From contig NZ_CP063813.1 of NCBI RefSeq assembly GCF_015277815.1, forward strand, positions 2,232,001-2,296,000: a stretch of DNA of 64,000 bases, in the 5' to 3' direction. The DNA is from Microbacterium atlanticum (GTDB lineage Bacteria; Actinomycetota; Actinomycetes; Actinomycetales; Microbacteriaceae). Positions 46,977-56,025 of the stretch are shown here, piece by piece. A program made the position numbers and the translations under genes. The notes beneath the pieces were generated by a model. It did no database searches, was not told the DNA's origin, and saw only the letters and a list, made by a program, of their open reading frames with translations. Position 1 is the stretch's first letter; every line of letters starts with the position of its first letter.

Positions 46977-47918
46977 ATGACCGTCGCGATCGTCTACACC
47001 GAGTTCGGAGCCCCCGACGTCCTCCACGCGATGGAGGTCCCCGACCCGGTGCCCGGCCCGGGCGAGGTCGCCGTCCAGGTGACGGCGGCGGGCGTCAACC
47101 CGATCGACGCCAAGCTCCGCAGCGGCGCACGCTCGTCCGCGCCGATCACCGAACCGCGCCGGCTGGGCATCGACGGCGCCGGGGTGGTGACGGCCGTGGG
47201 AGAGGGTGTCGACGGCTTCCGCGCCGGCGACCCCGTCGTGTTCGCCGGCGCCTCGGGCGCCTACGCGAGCGACGTGGTCGTCGACGCCGGTCGCGTCTTC
47301 CCCCGCCCGTCGCAGGTGAGCGCCGCAGAGGGAGCGGCGCTGGGCATTCCGGTCGGCACGGCGTACCAGACGCTGCGCTCGCTCCGCATCGGCGCGGGCG
47401 ACACGGTGCTCGTGCACGGCGGATCGGGCGCGGTCGGCCAGGCGCTCATCCAGTACGCGGTGCTGTGGGGGGCCATGGTGATCGCCACGTCGTCCGAGCG
47501 CCGGTTCGACCGCGTCCGGGCGCTGGGCGGCATCCCCGTCGCGTACGGCGAAGGACTGTCGGACCGCGTGCGGGCGTCGGCGCCGCGGGGCGTGACCGCG
47601 GCGATCGACGCCGCCGGGACCGACGAGGCGCTGCACACGTCCACCGAGCTGGTGCCCGATCGCGAGCGGGTCGCGACGCTCGTGCGGGGACGGGATGCCT
47701 CGGCCCTCGGCATCCGCGCATTCTCGGGCGGCTCGCCCGTCCCGCTCACGGCGCAGCAGCAGGCGTGGCGCACCGAAGCGGTCCCGGTGACGCTCGCACT
47801 CCTGGCGGCCCGCTCCTTCTCGGTCGAGCTCGGGCCCGCCTTTGCGCTGGCGGACGCCGCCGAGGCGCACCGGGCCGTCGAGGCCGGTGTCGACGGCAAG
47901 ATCGTGCTCGTCCCCTGA
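46977..47918 (+). CDS. NADPH:quinone reductase-like zinc-free MDR protein
   Basis: A 313-residue medium-chain dehydrogenase/reductase of the quinone-oxidoreductase branch: AAGVNPIDAKLRSG, GIDGAGVVTAVGEGVDGFRAGDPV, and the cofactor loop VLVHGGSGAVGQALIQYA. No structural or catalytic zinc ligands are visible. It probably reduces quinones or enones with NADPH; the natural substrate is unknown. ATG at 46977 lies 53 nt after the hrpA stop; AGGAG is present but 11 nt away, so the ribosome site is not ideal. Confidence 0.88.
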   Translation: MTVAIVYTEFGAPDVLHAMEVPDPVPGPGEVAVQVTAAGVNPIDAKLRSGARSSAPITEPRRLGIDGAGVVTAVGEGVDGFRAGDPVVFAGASGAYASDVVVDAGRVFPRPSQVSAAEGAALGIPVGTAYQTLRSLRIGAGDTVLVHGGSGAVGQALIQYAVLWGAMVIATSSERRFDRVRALGGIPVAYGEGLSDRVRASAPRGVTAAIDAAGTDEALHTSTELVPDRERVATLVRGRDASALGIRAFSGGSPVPLTAQQQAWRTEAVPVTLALLAARSFSVELGPAFALADAAEAHRAVEAGVDGKIVLVP

Positions 47919-47971
47919 CAGCGGGGTCGCAACAGTTCGACACACGTCGCGCGTCGCGGGCGCCCGGCCTC

Positions 47972-47977
47972 GACAAT
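47972..47977 (+). promoter_or_regulatory. -10 box (GACAAT) for metY, leaderless type
   Basis: GACAAT lies 6 nt before the ATG at 47984. It is weaker than TANNNT but has the same position as the other leaderless boxes. Confidence 0.45.
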
Positions 47978-47983
47978 CTCTGT

Positions 47984-49372
47984 ATGCCCGAATCGGTCAA
48001 CGGCTCCGCCACGCCCCACCGCGGCGCCCCGCGTTCGTTCGCGACGGCGCAGGTGCAGGCGGGGTTCGTCCCCGGTCTCGCGGAGAACACCGCCGTGCCG
48101 TCGATCCACCAGTCCAACGCGTTCGAGTTCCGCTCGCTCAGCGAGGCCCGGGACCTCTTCGCGCTCCGCCGGGACGGCAACATCTACAGCCGTGCGGCCA
48201 ATCCGACGGTGCTCGTCTTCGAGCGCCGCGTGGCCGAGCTCGAGGGCGGCATCGCCGCGGCGGGCGTGGCGTCCGGCCAGGCGGCCGTCGCCGTCGCTCT
48301 GCTGGCGCTGGCCAAGCAGGGCGAGCACATCGTCGCCGCTCGCCAGCTGTACGGCGGCACCATCGACCTCCTGGGCGACACCTTCGCCGACTGGGGCATC
48401 GAGGTCACCTTCGTCGATCAGGACGACCTCGCAGCCTGGGAGGCCGCCGTCCGGCCGACCACACGGGCCCTGTTCGCCGAGTCGATCTCGAACCCGATCG
48501 CCCAGGTGCTCGATCTCGGCGCCGTCGCGGCGGTCGCGCGACGCGCGGGCGTGCCCCTGGTCATCGACAACACGGTCGCGACGCCCTACCTCCAGCGCGC
48601 GAAGGACTTCGGCGCCGACATCGTGGTGCACTCCGCGACGAAGTTCCTGGGCGGTCACGGCACGTCGCTGGGAGGTGTCGTCGTGGACCTCGGCACCTTC
48701 GACTTCACCGCCGACCCGGATCGGTGGCCGCAGCTCACCCGCACCTATGCGCGGGTTCCGGACGGCAGCCTCGTGGAGCGATTCGGCGCCACCGGGTCGC
48801 CCTACATCGCGCTGGTCAAGACCAAGTACGTCCACGACCTCGGCCCGTCGCTCTCGGCCTTCAACGCGTTCCAGCTGCTCCAGGGAATCGAGACCCTCGA
48901 CCTGCGGGTGCAGCGCCACACCGCCAGCGCGCTGACCGTCGCCCGGTTCTTGGAGTCGCACCCCGCAGTGGCCCGTGTCCACCACCCCGGACTGGAGTCG
49001 AGCCCGTGGCATCGCCGCGCGCAGGCGTATCTGCCGCACGGCGCCGGCTCGGTGTTCGCCTTCGATCTGCCCTCCTCGGGCGACGACGAGGCCGACTTCC
49101 GGCTCGTCGAGGACGTCATCGCGCGCCTGCAGGTGATCAAGCTCGTCGCCAACATCGGCGATGCGCGCAGCCTGGTCGCTCACCCGGCGTCGATGACGCA
49201 CAGCCACATGACCCCGACGCAGCTGGCCGACGCGCACATCGGCAGCACGACGGTGCGGCTGTCGATCGGCCTCGAGGACGCGCGCGACCTCGTCGACGAC
49301 CTCGCGCGCGCGCTCGACCCGCTCGTCGAGGCCTCCGTCCGGCAGGAGCTGGCCGAGAGCCGGTCGCGGTAG
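47984..49372 (+). CDS. metY: O-acetylhomoserine (thiol)-lyase, MetY type
   Basis: A PLP enzyme of 462 residues in the Cys/Met metabolism family. NIYSRAANPTVLVFERRVAELEGG, the PLP lysine in HSATKFLGGHGTS, and the C-terminal HSHMTPTQLADAHI with RLSIGLED place it with O-acetylhomoserine sulfhydrylases. It would make homocysteine (or methionine from methanethiol) from O-acetylhomoserine. metX is not adjacent, as it often is. No SAM riboswitch is seen upstream; a -10-like box 6 nt before the ATG suggests a leaderless mRNA. Confidence 0.91.
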   Translation: MPESVNGSATPHRGAPRSFATAQVQAGFVPGLAENTAVPSIHQSNAFEFRSLSEARDLFALRRDGNIYSRAANPTVLVFERRVAELEGGIAAAGVASGQAAVAVALLALAKQGEHIVAARQLYGGTIDLLGDTFADWGIEVTFVDQDDLAAWEAAVRPTTRALFAESISNPIAQVLDLGAVAAVARRAGVPLVIDNTVATPYLQRAKDFGADIVVHSATKFLGGHGTSLGGVVVDLGTFDFTADPDRWPQLTRTYARVPDGSLVERFGATGSPYIALVKTKYVHDLGPSLSAFNAFQLLQGIETLDLRVQRHTASALTVARFLESHPAVARVHHPGLESSPWHRRAQAYLPHGAGSVFAFDLPSSGDDEADFRLVEDVIARLQVIKLVANIGDARSLVAHPASMTHSHMTPTQLADAHIGSTTVRLSIGLEDARDLVDDLARALDPLVEASVRQELAESRSR

Positions 49373-49388
49373 GCGGTCGCCGGGGCGA

Positions 49389-49394
49389 TAGCCT
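49389..49394 (+). promoter_or_regulatory. -10 box (TAGCCT) for the Gfo/Idh/MocA gene, leaderless type
   Basis: TAGCCT lies 6 nt before the ATG at 49401, in the 28-nt gap after metY. Confidence 0.6.
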
Positions 49395-49400
49395 CGACCC

Positions 49401-50390
49401 ATGACTTCGTCGTCCCCGCGCTGGGGCATCCTCGGCCCGGGCGGCATCGCCCGTGCCTTCACGAGCGACCTCCGGACCGCCGGGCTGGATGTGACGGCAG
49501 TCGGGTCGCGCCGGCAGCAGACCGCCGATGCGTTCGCGGCGGATTTCGGCATCCCCCGCGCGCACGGCTCCTACGAGGAGCTCGTCGCCGATCCCGACGT
49601 CGACATCGTGTACGTCGCCACGCCCCATCCGATGCACGCGGCGAATGCGCTGCTGGCGATCGAGGCCGGCAAGCACGTGCTCGTCGAGAAACCGTTCACG
49701 CTCAACGCCGCCGAGGCGGCCGCCGTCCGCGACGCGGCCGCTGCGCGGGGGGTGCTGGCGATGGAGGCGATGTGGACGCGCTACCTGCCGCACATGGTGC
49801 GCATCCGGGAGCTCGTGGCGTCGGGCGCCCTCGGCGAGGTGCGCGCCGTCATGGCCGACCACACGCAGCGCCTCCCCGCCGACCCGGCGCACCGGATCAA
49901 CGCGCTCGAACTCGGCGGGGGCGCGCTACTGGATCTGGGCATCTACCCGATCTCGTTCGCGTGGGACATCCTCGGCGCCCCGCTGTCGATCGCGGCGTCG
50001 GCGCGCCTGGGCGACACGGGCTCGGACACCGAGGTCGCCACCGTCATGGCGCACGCCTCGGGCGCGCTCTCGACGTCGCTGTCGGCATCGCGCGCCGCCG
50101 GACCCAACACGGCGACCGTGATCGGCACCGACGCCCGCGTCGAGGTCGATCGCGTCTGGTACTCCCCCACCTCGTTCCGGGTGGTGGGCCCCGATGGCGT
50201 GGTCCGCGAGGAGTACCGCTCGGATCTCGACGGGCGGGGCATGCAGTATCAGGCCCTCGCGGCGGAGCGGCTCATCAGCGAGGGACGCACCGATTCAGAT
50301 GTCCTGCCGATCGACGAGACGGTCGCGATCATGGGCACCCTCGACGAGATCCGCGAGCTCGTCGGCGTCCGCTACCCCGGAGAGGAATGA
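49401..50390 (+). CDS. Gfo/Idh/MocA-family oxidoreductase
   Basis: A 329-residue NAD(P)-dependent dehydrogenase. The Rossmann start is WGILGPGGIARAFTSDL, followed by DIVYVATPHPMHAANALLAIEAGKHVLVEKPFTLN, where Glu-Lys-Pro holds the catalytic Lys of the family, and AMEAMWTRYLPH. Relatives include trans-1,2-dihydrobenzene-1,2-diol dehydrogenase and sugar or cyclitol dehydrogenases. The substrate is not deducible. It is 1 nt from the NYN gene start and probably shares its transcript. Confidence 0.91.
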   Translation: MTSSSPRWGILGPGGIARAFTSDLRTAGLDVTAVGSRRQQTADAFAADFGIPRAHGSYEELVADPDVDIVYVATPHPMHAANALLAIEAGKHVLVEKPFTLNAAEAAAVRDAAAARGVLAMEAMWTRYLPHMVRIRELVASGALGEVRAVMADHTQRLPADPAHRINALELGGGALLDLGIYPISFAWDILGAPLSIAASARLGDTGSDTEVATVMAHASGALSTSLSASRAAGPNTATVIGTDARVEVDRVWYSPTSFRVVGPDGVVREEYRSDLDGRGMQYQALAAERLISEGRTDSDVLPIDETVAIMGTLDEIRELVGVRYPGEE

Positions 50391-50391
50391 C

Positions 50392-51252
50392 GTGGCCGAT
50401 CTGCAGAACGCCCGCGTAGCCGTCTATCTCGACTTCGACAACATCGTGATGTCGTGGTACGACCGCGTGCACGGCAAGAACTCGTACTCGCGCGACCGCC
50501 AGAAGATCTCCGCAGGCGGGTCGGACCCCGAGATCGTCGAGCGCCTGACGGCGGCCACGATCGACGTGGGCGCGATCATCGACTACGCGACGTCGTTCGG
50601 GACGCTCGTGCTCACCCGCGCCTACGCCGACTGGTCGGCACCGGTCAACGCCGAGTACCGCTCCCAGCTCGTCGCGCGCGCCGTCGACCTCGTGCAGCTC
50701 TTCCCCGCCGCCGCCTACGCCAAGAACGGTGCCGACATCCGGCTCGCCGTCGACGCCGTCGAGGACATGTTCCGCCTTCCCGACCTGACCCACGTGGTCA
50801 TCGTCGCGGGCGACTCCGACTACGTGCCGCTCGCGCAGCGGTGCAAGCGGCTGGGTCGATTCGTGATCGGCGTCGGCGTCGCCGGCTCGACGGCCAAGTC
50901 GCTGGCCGCCGCGTGCGACCAGTTCGACTCGTACGACGCGCTCCCGGGAGTCGCGGCTCCGCCGGAGGGGAAGAAGGATGCCGCCCCGCAGCGGCGCCGG
51001 AGCCGCAAGACCGCCGACCCGACGGGGTCACTGCTGGAGCGGGCGCTCCGGCTCGAGAGCGACAAGGACGACGTGGAGTGGCAGCACGCGTCGGCGGTGA
51101 AGAGCCTGATCAAGAGGCTCGACCCGTCGTTCAGCGAGAAGGCGCTCGGCCATAAGAGCTTCTCCGAGTTCGTCAAGGCGCACGCCGATGTCGCCGAGGT
51201 CGACGAGTCCGGCAACATCGTCCTCATCCGCCTCGCCGAGGGTCGCCGCTGA
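50392..51252 (+). CDS. NYN-domain RNase-like protein with C-terminal LOTUS (OST-HTH) domain
   Basis: A 286-residue protein. The N-terminal NYN/PIN-like nuclease fold has acidic residues in VYLDFDNIVMSWYD, the NGADIRLAVDAVEDM segment and VIVAGDSDYVPLA, forming the expected metal-binding cluster. A basic linker (KKDAAPQRRRSRKTA) leads to a winged-helix OST-HTH/LOTUS domain at about 215-286 (HASAVKSLIKRLDPSFSEKALGHKSFSEFVKAH). The fusion suggests an RNA-cleaving or RNA-binding role; bacterial members are poorly characterised. Start is GTG at 50392 with GGAGAGG upstream, overlapping the end of the Gfo gene's context. Confidence 0.87.
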   Translation: MADLQNARVAVYLDFDNIVMSWYDRVHGKNSYSRDRQKISAGGSDPEIVERLTAATIDVGAIIDYATSFGTLVLTRAYADWSAPVNAEYRSQLVARAVDLVQLFPAAAYAKNGADIRLAVDAVEDMFRLPDLTHVVIVAGDSDYVPLAQRCKRLGRFVIGVGVAGSTAKSLAAACDQFDSYDALPGVAAPPEGKKDAAPQRRRSRKTADPTGSLLERALRLESDKDDVEWQHASAVKSLIKRLDPSFSEKALGHKSFSEFVKAHADVAEVDESGNIVLIRLAEGRR

Positions 51253-51314
51253 CGACCCCCACGACGGGTCGCGGGCAGACGATTCCCGTCCGATCTGCGG
51301 AATCACCCGTCCGC

Positions 51315-51320
51315 TACAGT
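51315..51320 (+). promoter_or_regulatory. -10 box (TACAGT) for the ROK gene, leaderless type
   Basis: TACAGT lies 6 nt before the GTG at 51327. No clear -35 box at the usual distance. Confidence 0.6.
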
Positions 51321-51326
51321 GATGCT

Positions 51327-52529
51327 GTGGCACGCCGTAACGCCCCACCGGGCTCGCAGACCTCGCTCCGCGAGGCCAACCGCGCGCGTGTCGTCGAGTC
51401 ACTCAAGCGCCACGGCCGCCTCACGCAGATCGAGCTCGCCGGCAGCACCGGGCTCTCACCGGCGACCGTGTCCAACATCGTCAAGGAGCTGACCGCCTCC
51501 GGCCTCCTCCACACCTCCTTCACCACCAGCAGCGGCCGGCGGGCCACCCTGGTGTCGCTCGCCCGACGACTGGGGCTCGTCGCCGGCGTGCACTACAGCT
51601 CGCGTCACCTGCACATCGCGATCGCCGACACCGCGCGCACGATCGTCACGCAGTCGTCGCTTCCGCTGCCCCTGGACCACCGGCACGACGCCGAGCTGGA
51701 CCGGCTGGCGCTTCTGCTGGGCGACATGATGGAGTCGCTCGGCAGCAGCCCCACCGACCTGCTGGCGGTGGGCCTGGCCCTGCCGGCGCCGATCGATTCC
51801 CGCACCGGCATGGTCTCGACCCCCGGACTGCTGCGCGGCTGGGAGGGGGTCGATGTGGCCGAGAGCCTCTCGGTACGCATCGGACGCCCGGTCTACGTCG
51901 ACAGCGAGGCCAACCTGGGCGGGCTGGCCGAGGCACGGGAGGGCAACGGCCGCGCCGCCGCCTCGAGCGTCTTCCTCCGCGTGGGTCACACCATCAGCGC
52001 GGGGCTGATCGTCGACGGTGACCTCTTCCGGGGAGTCAACGGCAAGGCCGGCCAGATCGGCCACGTGACCCTCGACGAGAACGGCCCGATCTGCCGGTGC
52101 AGCAACCGCGGCTGCCTCGAGACCTACGCCGGCGGACCTGCTCTCCTCTCGCTCTTCCCCCCGAGCGAGGGGATGCACCGTCTCGGCGACCTGCTTCACG
52201 CCGCCGAAGCGGGCGACGGCGCGGCACGGCGGGTCATCGCCGACGCCGGGCGCCACATCGGCATCGCCGCGGCGAGCCTCTGCAACCTCGTCGATCCCGG
52301 ACTCATCGTGGTCGGCGGCGAGCTCGGCCAAGCCGGCGAGATCCTCATGGCGCCCATGCGGCACGCCCTCGAGCGCACCGCACTGGCCTCCGCCGAGGGG
52401 CTGCCCGAGATCGTCGGGGCGTCGTTCGGGGAGTGGGCCGAGACGCGGGGGGCGATCGCGATCGCGCTGGACCACGTCACCGTCGACGCACAGCTGCCGA
52501 GCGCACCCTCGCTGCCCATCACCGCGTGA
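51327..52529 (+). CDS. ROK-family sugar-responsive repressor
   Basis: A 400-residue regulator of the XylR/NagC kind: a winged HTH at about 15-75 (ANRARVVESLKRHGRLTQIELAGSTGLSPATVSNIVKEL), then a ROK sugar-kinase-like domain with the zinc motif CRCSNRGCLE (usual form CxCGxxGCxE, here Ser for Gly). The kinase-like part binds a sugar but usually does not phosphorylate it in regulators. It is followed 8 nt later by the first CUT2 importer, so it most likely controls that operon and perhaps the paralogous one further on. Confidence 0.91.
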   Translation: MARRNAPPGSQTSLREANRARVVESLKRHGRLTQIELAGSTGLSPATVSNIVKELTASGLLHTSFTTSSGRRATLVSLARRLGLVAGVHYSSRHLHIAIADTARTIVTQSSLPLPLDHRHDAELDRLALLLGDMMESLGSSPTDLLAVGLALPAPIDSRTGMVSTPGLLRGWEGVDVAESLSVRIGRPVYVDSEANLGGLAEAREGNGRAAASSVFLRVGHTISAGLIVDGDLFRGVNGKAGQIGHVTLDENGPICRCSNRGCLETYAGGPALLSLFPPSEGMHRLGDLLHAAEAGDGAARRVIADAGRHIGIAAASLCNLVDPGLIVVGGELGQAGEILMAPMRHALERTALASAEGLPEIVGASFGEWAETRGAIAIALDHVTVDAQLPSAPSLPITA

Positions 52530-52537
52530 GCAGACCG

Positions 52538-53632
52538 ATGTCCGGCACGCACCCTCACGGGCCGCGGCGGCCGCTCCGGCGCCGCACGGCGGTGGGGGCA
52601 TCCGCCCTCCTCCTGCTCGTTCTGCTGCTGGCGGGTTGCGCGGCGTCGCCGCCCGCCGGACGCACACCCTCCGACGACACGGTCGCGCTGCTGCTCCCCG
52701 ATGCGAAGACCGCCCGGTACGAGACGTTCGACCGCCCGCTGTTCGAGGCGCGGATCGCCGAGCTCGGCGACTACCGGGTGCTGTACGCCAACGCCGACCA
52801 GGACGCCGCGAAGCAGCAGCAGCAGGCCGAGTCGGCCATGACCGCGGGCGCGGGCGTGCTGGTGCTCGACCCGGTCGACGCGAATGCCGCGATCAGCATC
52901 GTGACCTCGGCGAACGCGAAGGGGGTGCCGGTGATCTCGTACGACCGCCTCGTCGCGGGCGGCGACCTGGCGTACTACATCTCGTTCGACAACGAGAAGG
53001 TCGGGGTGCTGCAGGCGGAGGCGTTCGTCAAGGCCCTGCGCGACCGGCGGGGCGAGGGGGGCATCCTGATGGTGAACGGCTCCCCCACCGACAGCAACGC
53101 CGCGCTGTTCAAGGAGGGCGCGCACAGCATCATCGACGAGAGCGGGCTGCGAGTGCTGGCGGAGTACGACACGCCGGGCTGGAATCCCGAGAAGGCCCAG
53201 GAGTGGGTCGCCGGCCAGATCGCCCAGCACGGCGACGCGATCGCGGGCGTGTACGCCGCCAACGACGCCACGGCGGGGGGCGCGATCGCGGCGCTCCGGG
53301 TGGCCGGCGTCGATCCCCTCCCCGTCGTCACGGGACAGGATGCCGAGCTCTCGGCGATCCAGCGGATCCTCACCGGCGACCAGCACATGACCGTGTACAA
53401 GGCGATCAAGCCGCAGGCCGAGCTGGCCGCCGAGGTCGCCGTGCAGCTGCTGGAGGGCGAGGAGGTGACGGCGCCGCTGGAGATCGAGGGCACGCCGGCC
53501 ACGCTGCTGGACCCGGTCGCGGTCACCGTCGACGACATCATGTCCACGGTGGTGGCCGACGGCTTCTGGTCGGTCGAGGACATCTGCACCCCGGCCTACG
53601 CCGATGCCTGCGAAGCCGCGGGCATCGGGTAA
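52538..53632 (+). CDS. CUT2 sugar-binding lipoprotein (copy 1)
   Basis: A 364-residue periplasmic-binding-protein-like lipoprotein with lipobox LLAGC (about residue 34), typical of xylose/ribose-type ABC importers: YANADQDAAKQQQQAESAMTAGAGVLVLDPVDANAA, ISFDNEKVGVLQAEA, VTGQDAELSAIQRILTGDQHMTVYK. The C-terminus has ICTPAYADACEAAGIG, two Cys that could form a disulfide; the second binding protein ends with a matching pattern. The sugar is unknown (xylose/glucose group most similar by eye). It is preceded by the ROK regulator and followed by its ATPase and permease. Confidence 0.9.
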   Translation: MSGTHPHGPRRPLRRRTAVGASALLLLVLLLAGCAASPPAGRTPSDDTVALLLPDAKTARYETFDRPLFEARIAELGDYRVLYANADQDAAKQQQQAESAMTAGAGVLVLDPVDANAAISIVTSANAKGVPVISYDRLVAGGDLAYYISFDNEKVGVLQAEAFVKALRDRRGEGGILMVNGSPTDSNAALFKEGAHSIIDESGLRVLAEYDTPGWNPEKAQEWVAGQIAQHGDAIAGVYAANDATAGGAIAALRVAGVDPLPVVTGQDAELSAIQRILTGDQHMTVYKAIKPQAELAAEVAVQLLEGEEVTAPLEIEGTPATLLDPVAVTVDDIMSTVVADGFWSVEDICTPAYADACEAAGIG

Positions 53633-53642
53633 GGTCCGGAGG

Positions 53643-54560
53643 ATGCCGGTGACGCACCCGAGGACGGGAAGGCCGCGCGATCGCGTGCTCACCATGCGCG
53701 GGATCGCCAAGCACTTCGGCGCCGTCAAGGCGCTCACCGATGTGGACTTCTGGGTGAACGAGGGCGAGGTCGTCGCCCTCGTCGGCGACAACGGCGCAGG
53801 CAAGTCGACGCTGGTCAAGGTGCTCGCCGGGGTGCATCCGCCGGATGCGGGGACGATCGAGTTCGACGGCGAGCCCGTCGAGATCCACTCCCCCGCCGAT
53901 GCACAGGCGCTCGGCATCGAGACGATCTTCCAGGACCTGGCGCTGTGCGACAACCTCGACGTCGTGGCCAACCTCTGGCTCGGCCGCGAGCTGCGCGAGG
54001 GCGCCACGCTGGACGAGGTGCAGATGGAGCAGCGCACCTGGACGCTGCTGCGCGAGCTGTCGGCGAAGATCCCGTCGGTGCGGGTGCCGGTGGCCTCGCT
54101 GTCGGGAGGTCAGCGGCAGACCGTCGCGATCGCGCGATCCCTGATCGGCGAGCCTCGCGTGGTGATCCTGGACGAGCCGACCGCCGCGCTCGGCGTCGCG
54201 CAGACAGCCGAGGTGCTGAACCTCATCGAGCGGCTGCGCGAGCGCGGCCACGGCGTCGTCCTCATCAGCCACAACATGGCCGACGTGATGGCGGTCGCCG
54301 ACCGCGTCGTGGTGCTGCGGCTGGGGCGCAACAACGGCGTCTACAACGTCGCCGATGTCACCACCGAGATCCTCATCGCGGCCATCACCGGCGCCGCCGA
54401 CCACTCGGCGCTGCGCCGGGCGCCGGATCGAGCGGATGCCGCGGACCCGTCGCCTCGCGACCCCTCGGCGTCGGCGCCCGAGACCGCGGGCGGAACCGTC
54501 ATCCGCATGCCGCGCGGCGGACCGCGGCGGCCGCGGCCCCGCGGGAAGGGATCGGGATGA
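53643..54560 (+). CDS. CUT2 ABC importer ATP-binding subunit, single-domain (copy 1)
   Basis: A 305-residue ATPase with one nucleotide-binding domain: Walker A GDNGAGKST, Q-loop YQ-type segment FQDLALCDNLD, signature LSGGQRQTVAIA, Walker B VILDEPTAALG, and H-loop LISHNM. Most ribose/xylose systems have a fused double ATPase of about 500 residues; here a half-size subunit must dimerise, as in FrcA-type importers. A basic Pro/Arg-rich tail of about 50 residues (RMPRGGPRRPRPRGKGSG) is unusual. ATG lies 10 nt after the binding-protein gene; the 3' end overlaps the permease start (ATGA). Confidence 0.91.
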   Translation: MPVTHPRTGRPRDRVLTMRGIAKHFGAVKALTDVDFWVNEGEVVALVGDNGAGKSTLVKVLAGVHPPDAGTIEFDGEPVEIHSPADAQALGIETIFQDLALCDNLDVVANLWLGRELREGATLDEVQMEQRTWTLLRELSAKIPSVRVPVASLSGGQRQTVAIARSLIGEPRVVILDEPTAALGVAQTAEVLNLIERLRERGHGVVLISHNMADVMAVADRVVVLRLGRNNGVYNVADVTTEILIAAITGAADHSALRRAPDRADAADPSPRDPSASAPETAGGTVIRMPRGGPRRPRPRGKGSG

Positions 54561-55804
54561 GCGCGCCGGGCGAGGAGCGGCTGATGGAGCCGCGCACCTC
54601 GGAGAGCCTGCTGAGCGGAGCGGGCCTCCGTCACGCCTGGGAGGCGTTCGCCGGGAGGGTGCGCGAGGGCGAGCTGGGCGCGCTGCCGGTGGTGCTCGGG
54701 ATCGCGGTGATCTGGACGGTCTTCCAGGCGCTGAACCCGGTCTTCCTCTCCAGCGAGAACCTCGTCAATCTCACGATGCAGTGCGCGGCCATCGGAACGA
54801 TCGCGCTCGGCGTCGTGGTGGTGCTGCTCGTCGGCGAGATCGACCTGTCGGTCGGCTCGGTGTCGGGTCTTGCCGCGGCGGTGCTGGCGGTCTCCTTCGT
54901 CCAATCGCAGTGGCCCCTGATCGTCGCGGTGGTCGCGGCCATGGCCGTCGGCCTGCTGGTGGGCCTGCTGTACGGCTACCTCTTCACGAGGTTCGGGCTT
55001 CCGAGCTTCGTGATCACGCTGGCCGGTCTGCTGGGGTTCCTGGGGCTGCAGCTGTGGGTGCTGGGAGAGACGGGGTCGATCGCGATCCCGTTCGACTCGT
55101 GGCTCGTGCACTTCGCGCAGCAGCTCTTCCTCCCGCCGTGGGCCTCGTACGTCGTGGCCGTGCTGGCGGCTGCCGGCTTCGCCTGGTCGAAGCTGCGTCG
55201 GGCCCGCCGCCGCACCGCCGCCGACCTCGTGAGCCAGAGCTATGCCGACATCGCCGTGCGCAGCGCCGTCCTGCTGGCGTTCCTCCTCGCGGCCACCTGG
55301 TATCTCAACCTCGATCGCGGGGTGGGCGTGATGTTCCTGTTCTTCCTCGCGCTCGTGGTGGCGATGAACTTCCTGCTCACACGCACGCGGTGGGGACGCG
55401 CGGTGTACGCCGTGGGCGGCTCGGTCGAAGCCGCGAGGCGCGCCGGGATCCGCGTGGACCGCATCTACCTGTCGGTGTTCGCGATGTGCACGACCCTCGC
55501 CGCCGTCGGCGGCATCCTGGCGGCTGCCCGGCTCGCCTCGGCGAACCAGAGCTCCGGCACCGGCGACGTCAACCTCAACGCGATCGCTGCGGCCGTGATC
55601 GGCGGCACGAGCCTGTTCGGCGGACGCGGATCGGCCTTCGCGGCCCTCATCGGCATCGTGGTGATCCAGTCGATCTCGTCGGGTCTGACGTTGCTCAGTC
55701 TCGACTCCTCCGTGCAGTTCATGGTCACCGGAGTCGTCCTCGTCCTCGCCGTGATGGTCGACGCGATCTCGCGCCGCACGCGGGCGGCCACAGGCCGCGC
55801 CTGA
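54557..55804 (+). CDS. CUT2 ABC sugar permease (copy 1)
   Basis: A 415-residue permease of the ribose/xylose type with about ten helices. The family motif GEIDLSVGSVSGLAA follows TM2, and GLPSFVITLAGLLGFLG and GGTSLFGGRGS are present. A charged insert (KLRRARRRTAADLV, about 215-230) splits the helices, matching a similar insert in copy 2. ATG overlaps the ATPase stop. End of the first importer operon; a 299-nt gap with a promoter follows. Confidence 0.91.
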   Translation: MSAPGEERLMEPRTSESLLSGAGLRHAWEAFAGRVREGELGALPVVLGIAVIWTVFQALNPVFLSSENLVNLTMQCAAIGTIALGVVVVLLVGEIDLSVGSVSGLAAAVLAVSFVQSQWPLIVAVVAAMAVGLLVGLLYGYLFTRFGLPSFVITLAGLLGFLGLQLWVLGETGSIAIPFDSWLVHFAQQLFLPPWASYVVAVLAAAGFAWSKLRRARRRTAADLVSQSYADIAVRSAVLLAFLLAATWYLNLDRGVGVMFLFFLALVVAMNFLLTRTRWGRAVYAVGGSVEAARRAGIRVDRIYLSVFAMCTTLAAVGGILAAARLASANQSSGTGDVNLNAIAAAVIGGTSLFGGRGSAFAALIGIVVIQSISSGLTLLSLDSSVQFMVTGVVLVLAVMVDAISRRTRAATGRA

Positions 55805-55831
55805 CCCAGCGAACACCCGCACTGTCTTCAC

Positions 55832-55860
55832 TTGACGAACGCTCTGTACCGGCGTATCGT
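55832..55860 (+). promoter_or_regulatory. Promoter of the second CUT2 importer
   Basis: TTGACG (55832-55837) and TATCGT (55855-55860) are separated by exactly 17 nt, a near-consensus housekeeping promoter. Transcription from here would give a leader of about 235 nt before the ATG at 56104, the longest in the window. It lies in the 299-nt gap between the two importer operons. Confidence 0.65.
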
Positions 55861-55993
55861 GCGCCGGCCGCAACCAACTGAGCATTGTGCCCGTCGAGCG
55901 CACTCATGCCTAACAATCTGCCCGCTATCGGACGTCGGTTGCACAAGGGAGACCTCGCAGTGCCAGCCTGACGTACGGCGTTGCCAAAGCGTT

Positions 55994-56025
55994 ATGTTCA
56001 AGACTTGACGACAAGAATCGAACAT
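55994..56025. promoter_or_regulatory. Inverted repeat, candidate operator of the second importer
   Basis: Two 14-bp arms, ATGTTCAAGACTTG and CAAGAATCGAACAT, match as an inverted repeat at 11 of 14 positions around the centre ACGA. It lies about 80 nt before the binding-protein start and is a candidate site for the ROK repressor or another regulator. No clear copy was found upstream of the first importer. Confidence 0.45.

Noticed and set aside
47919..47983. SAM riboswitch upstream of metY
   Set aside because: The gap is only 65 nt and has no recognisable riboswitch core.
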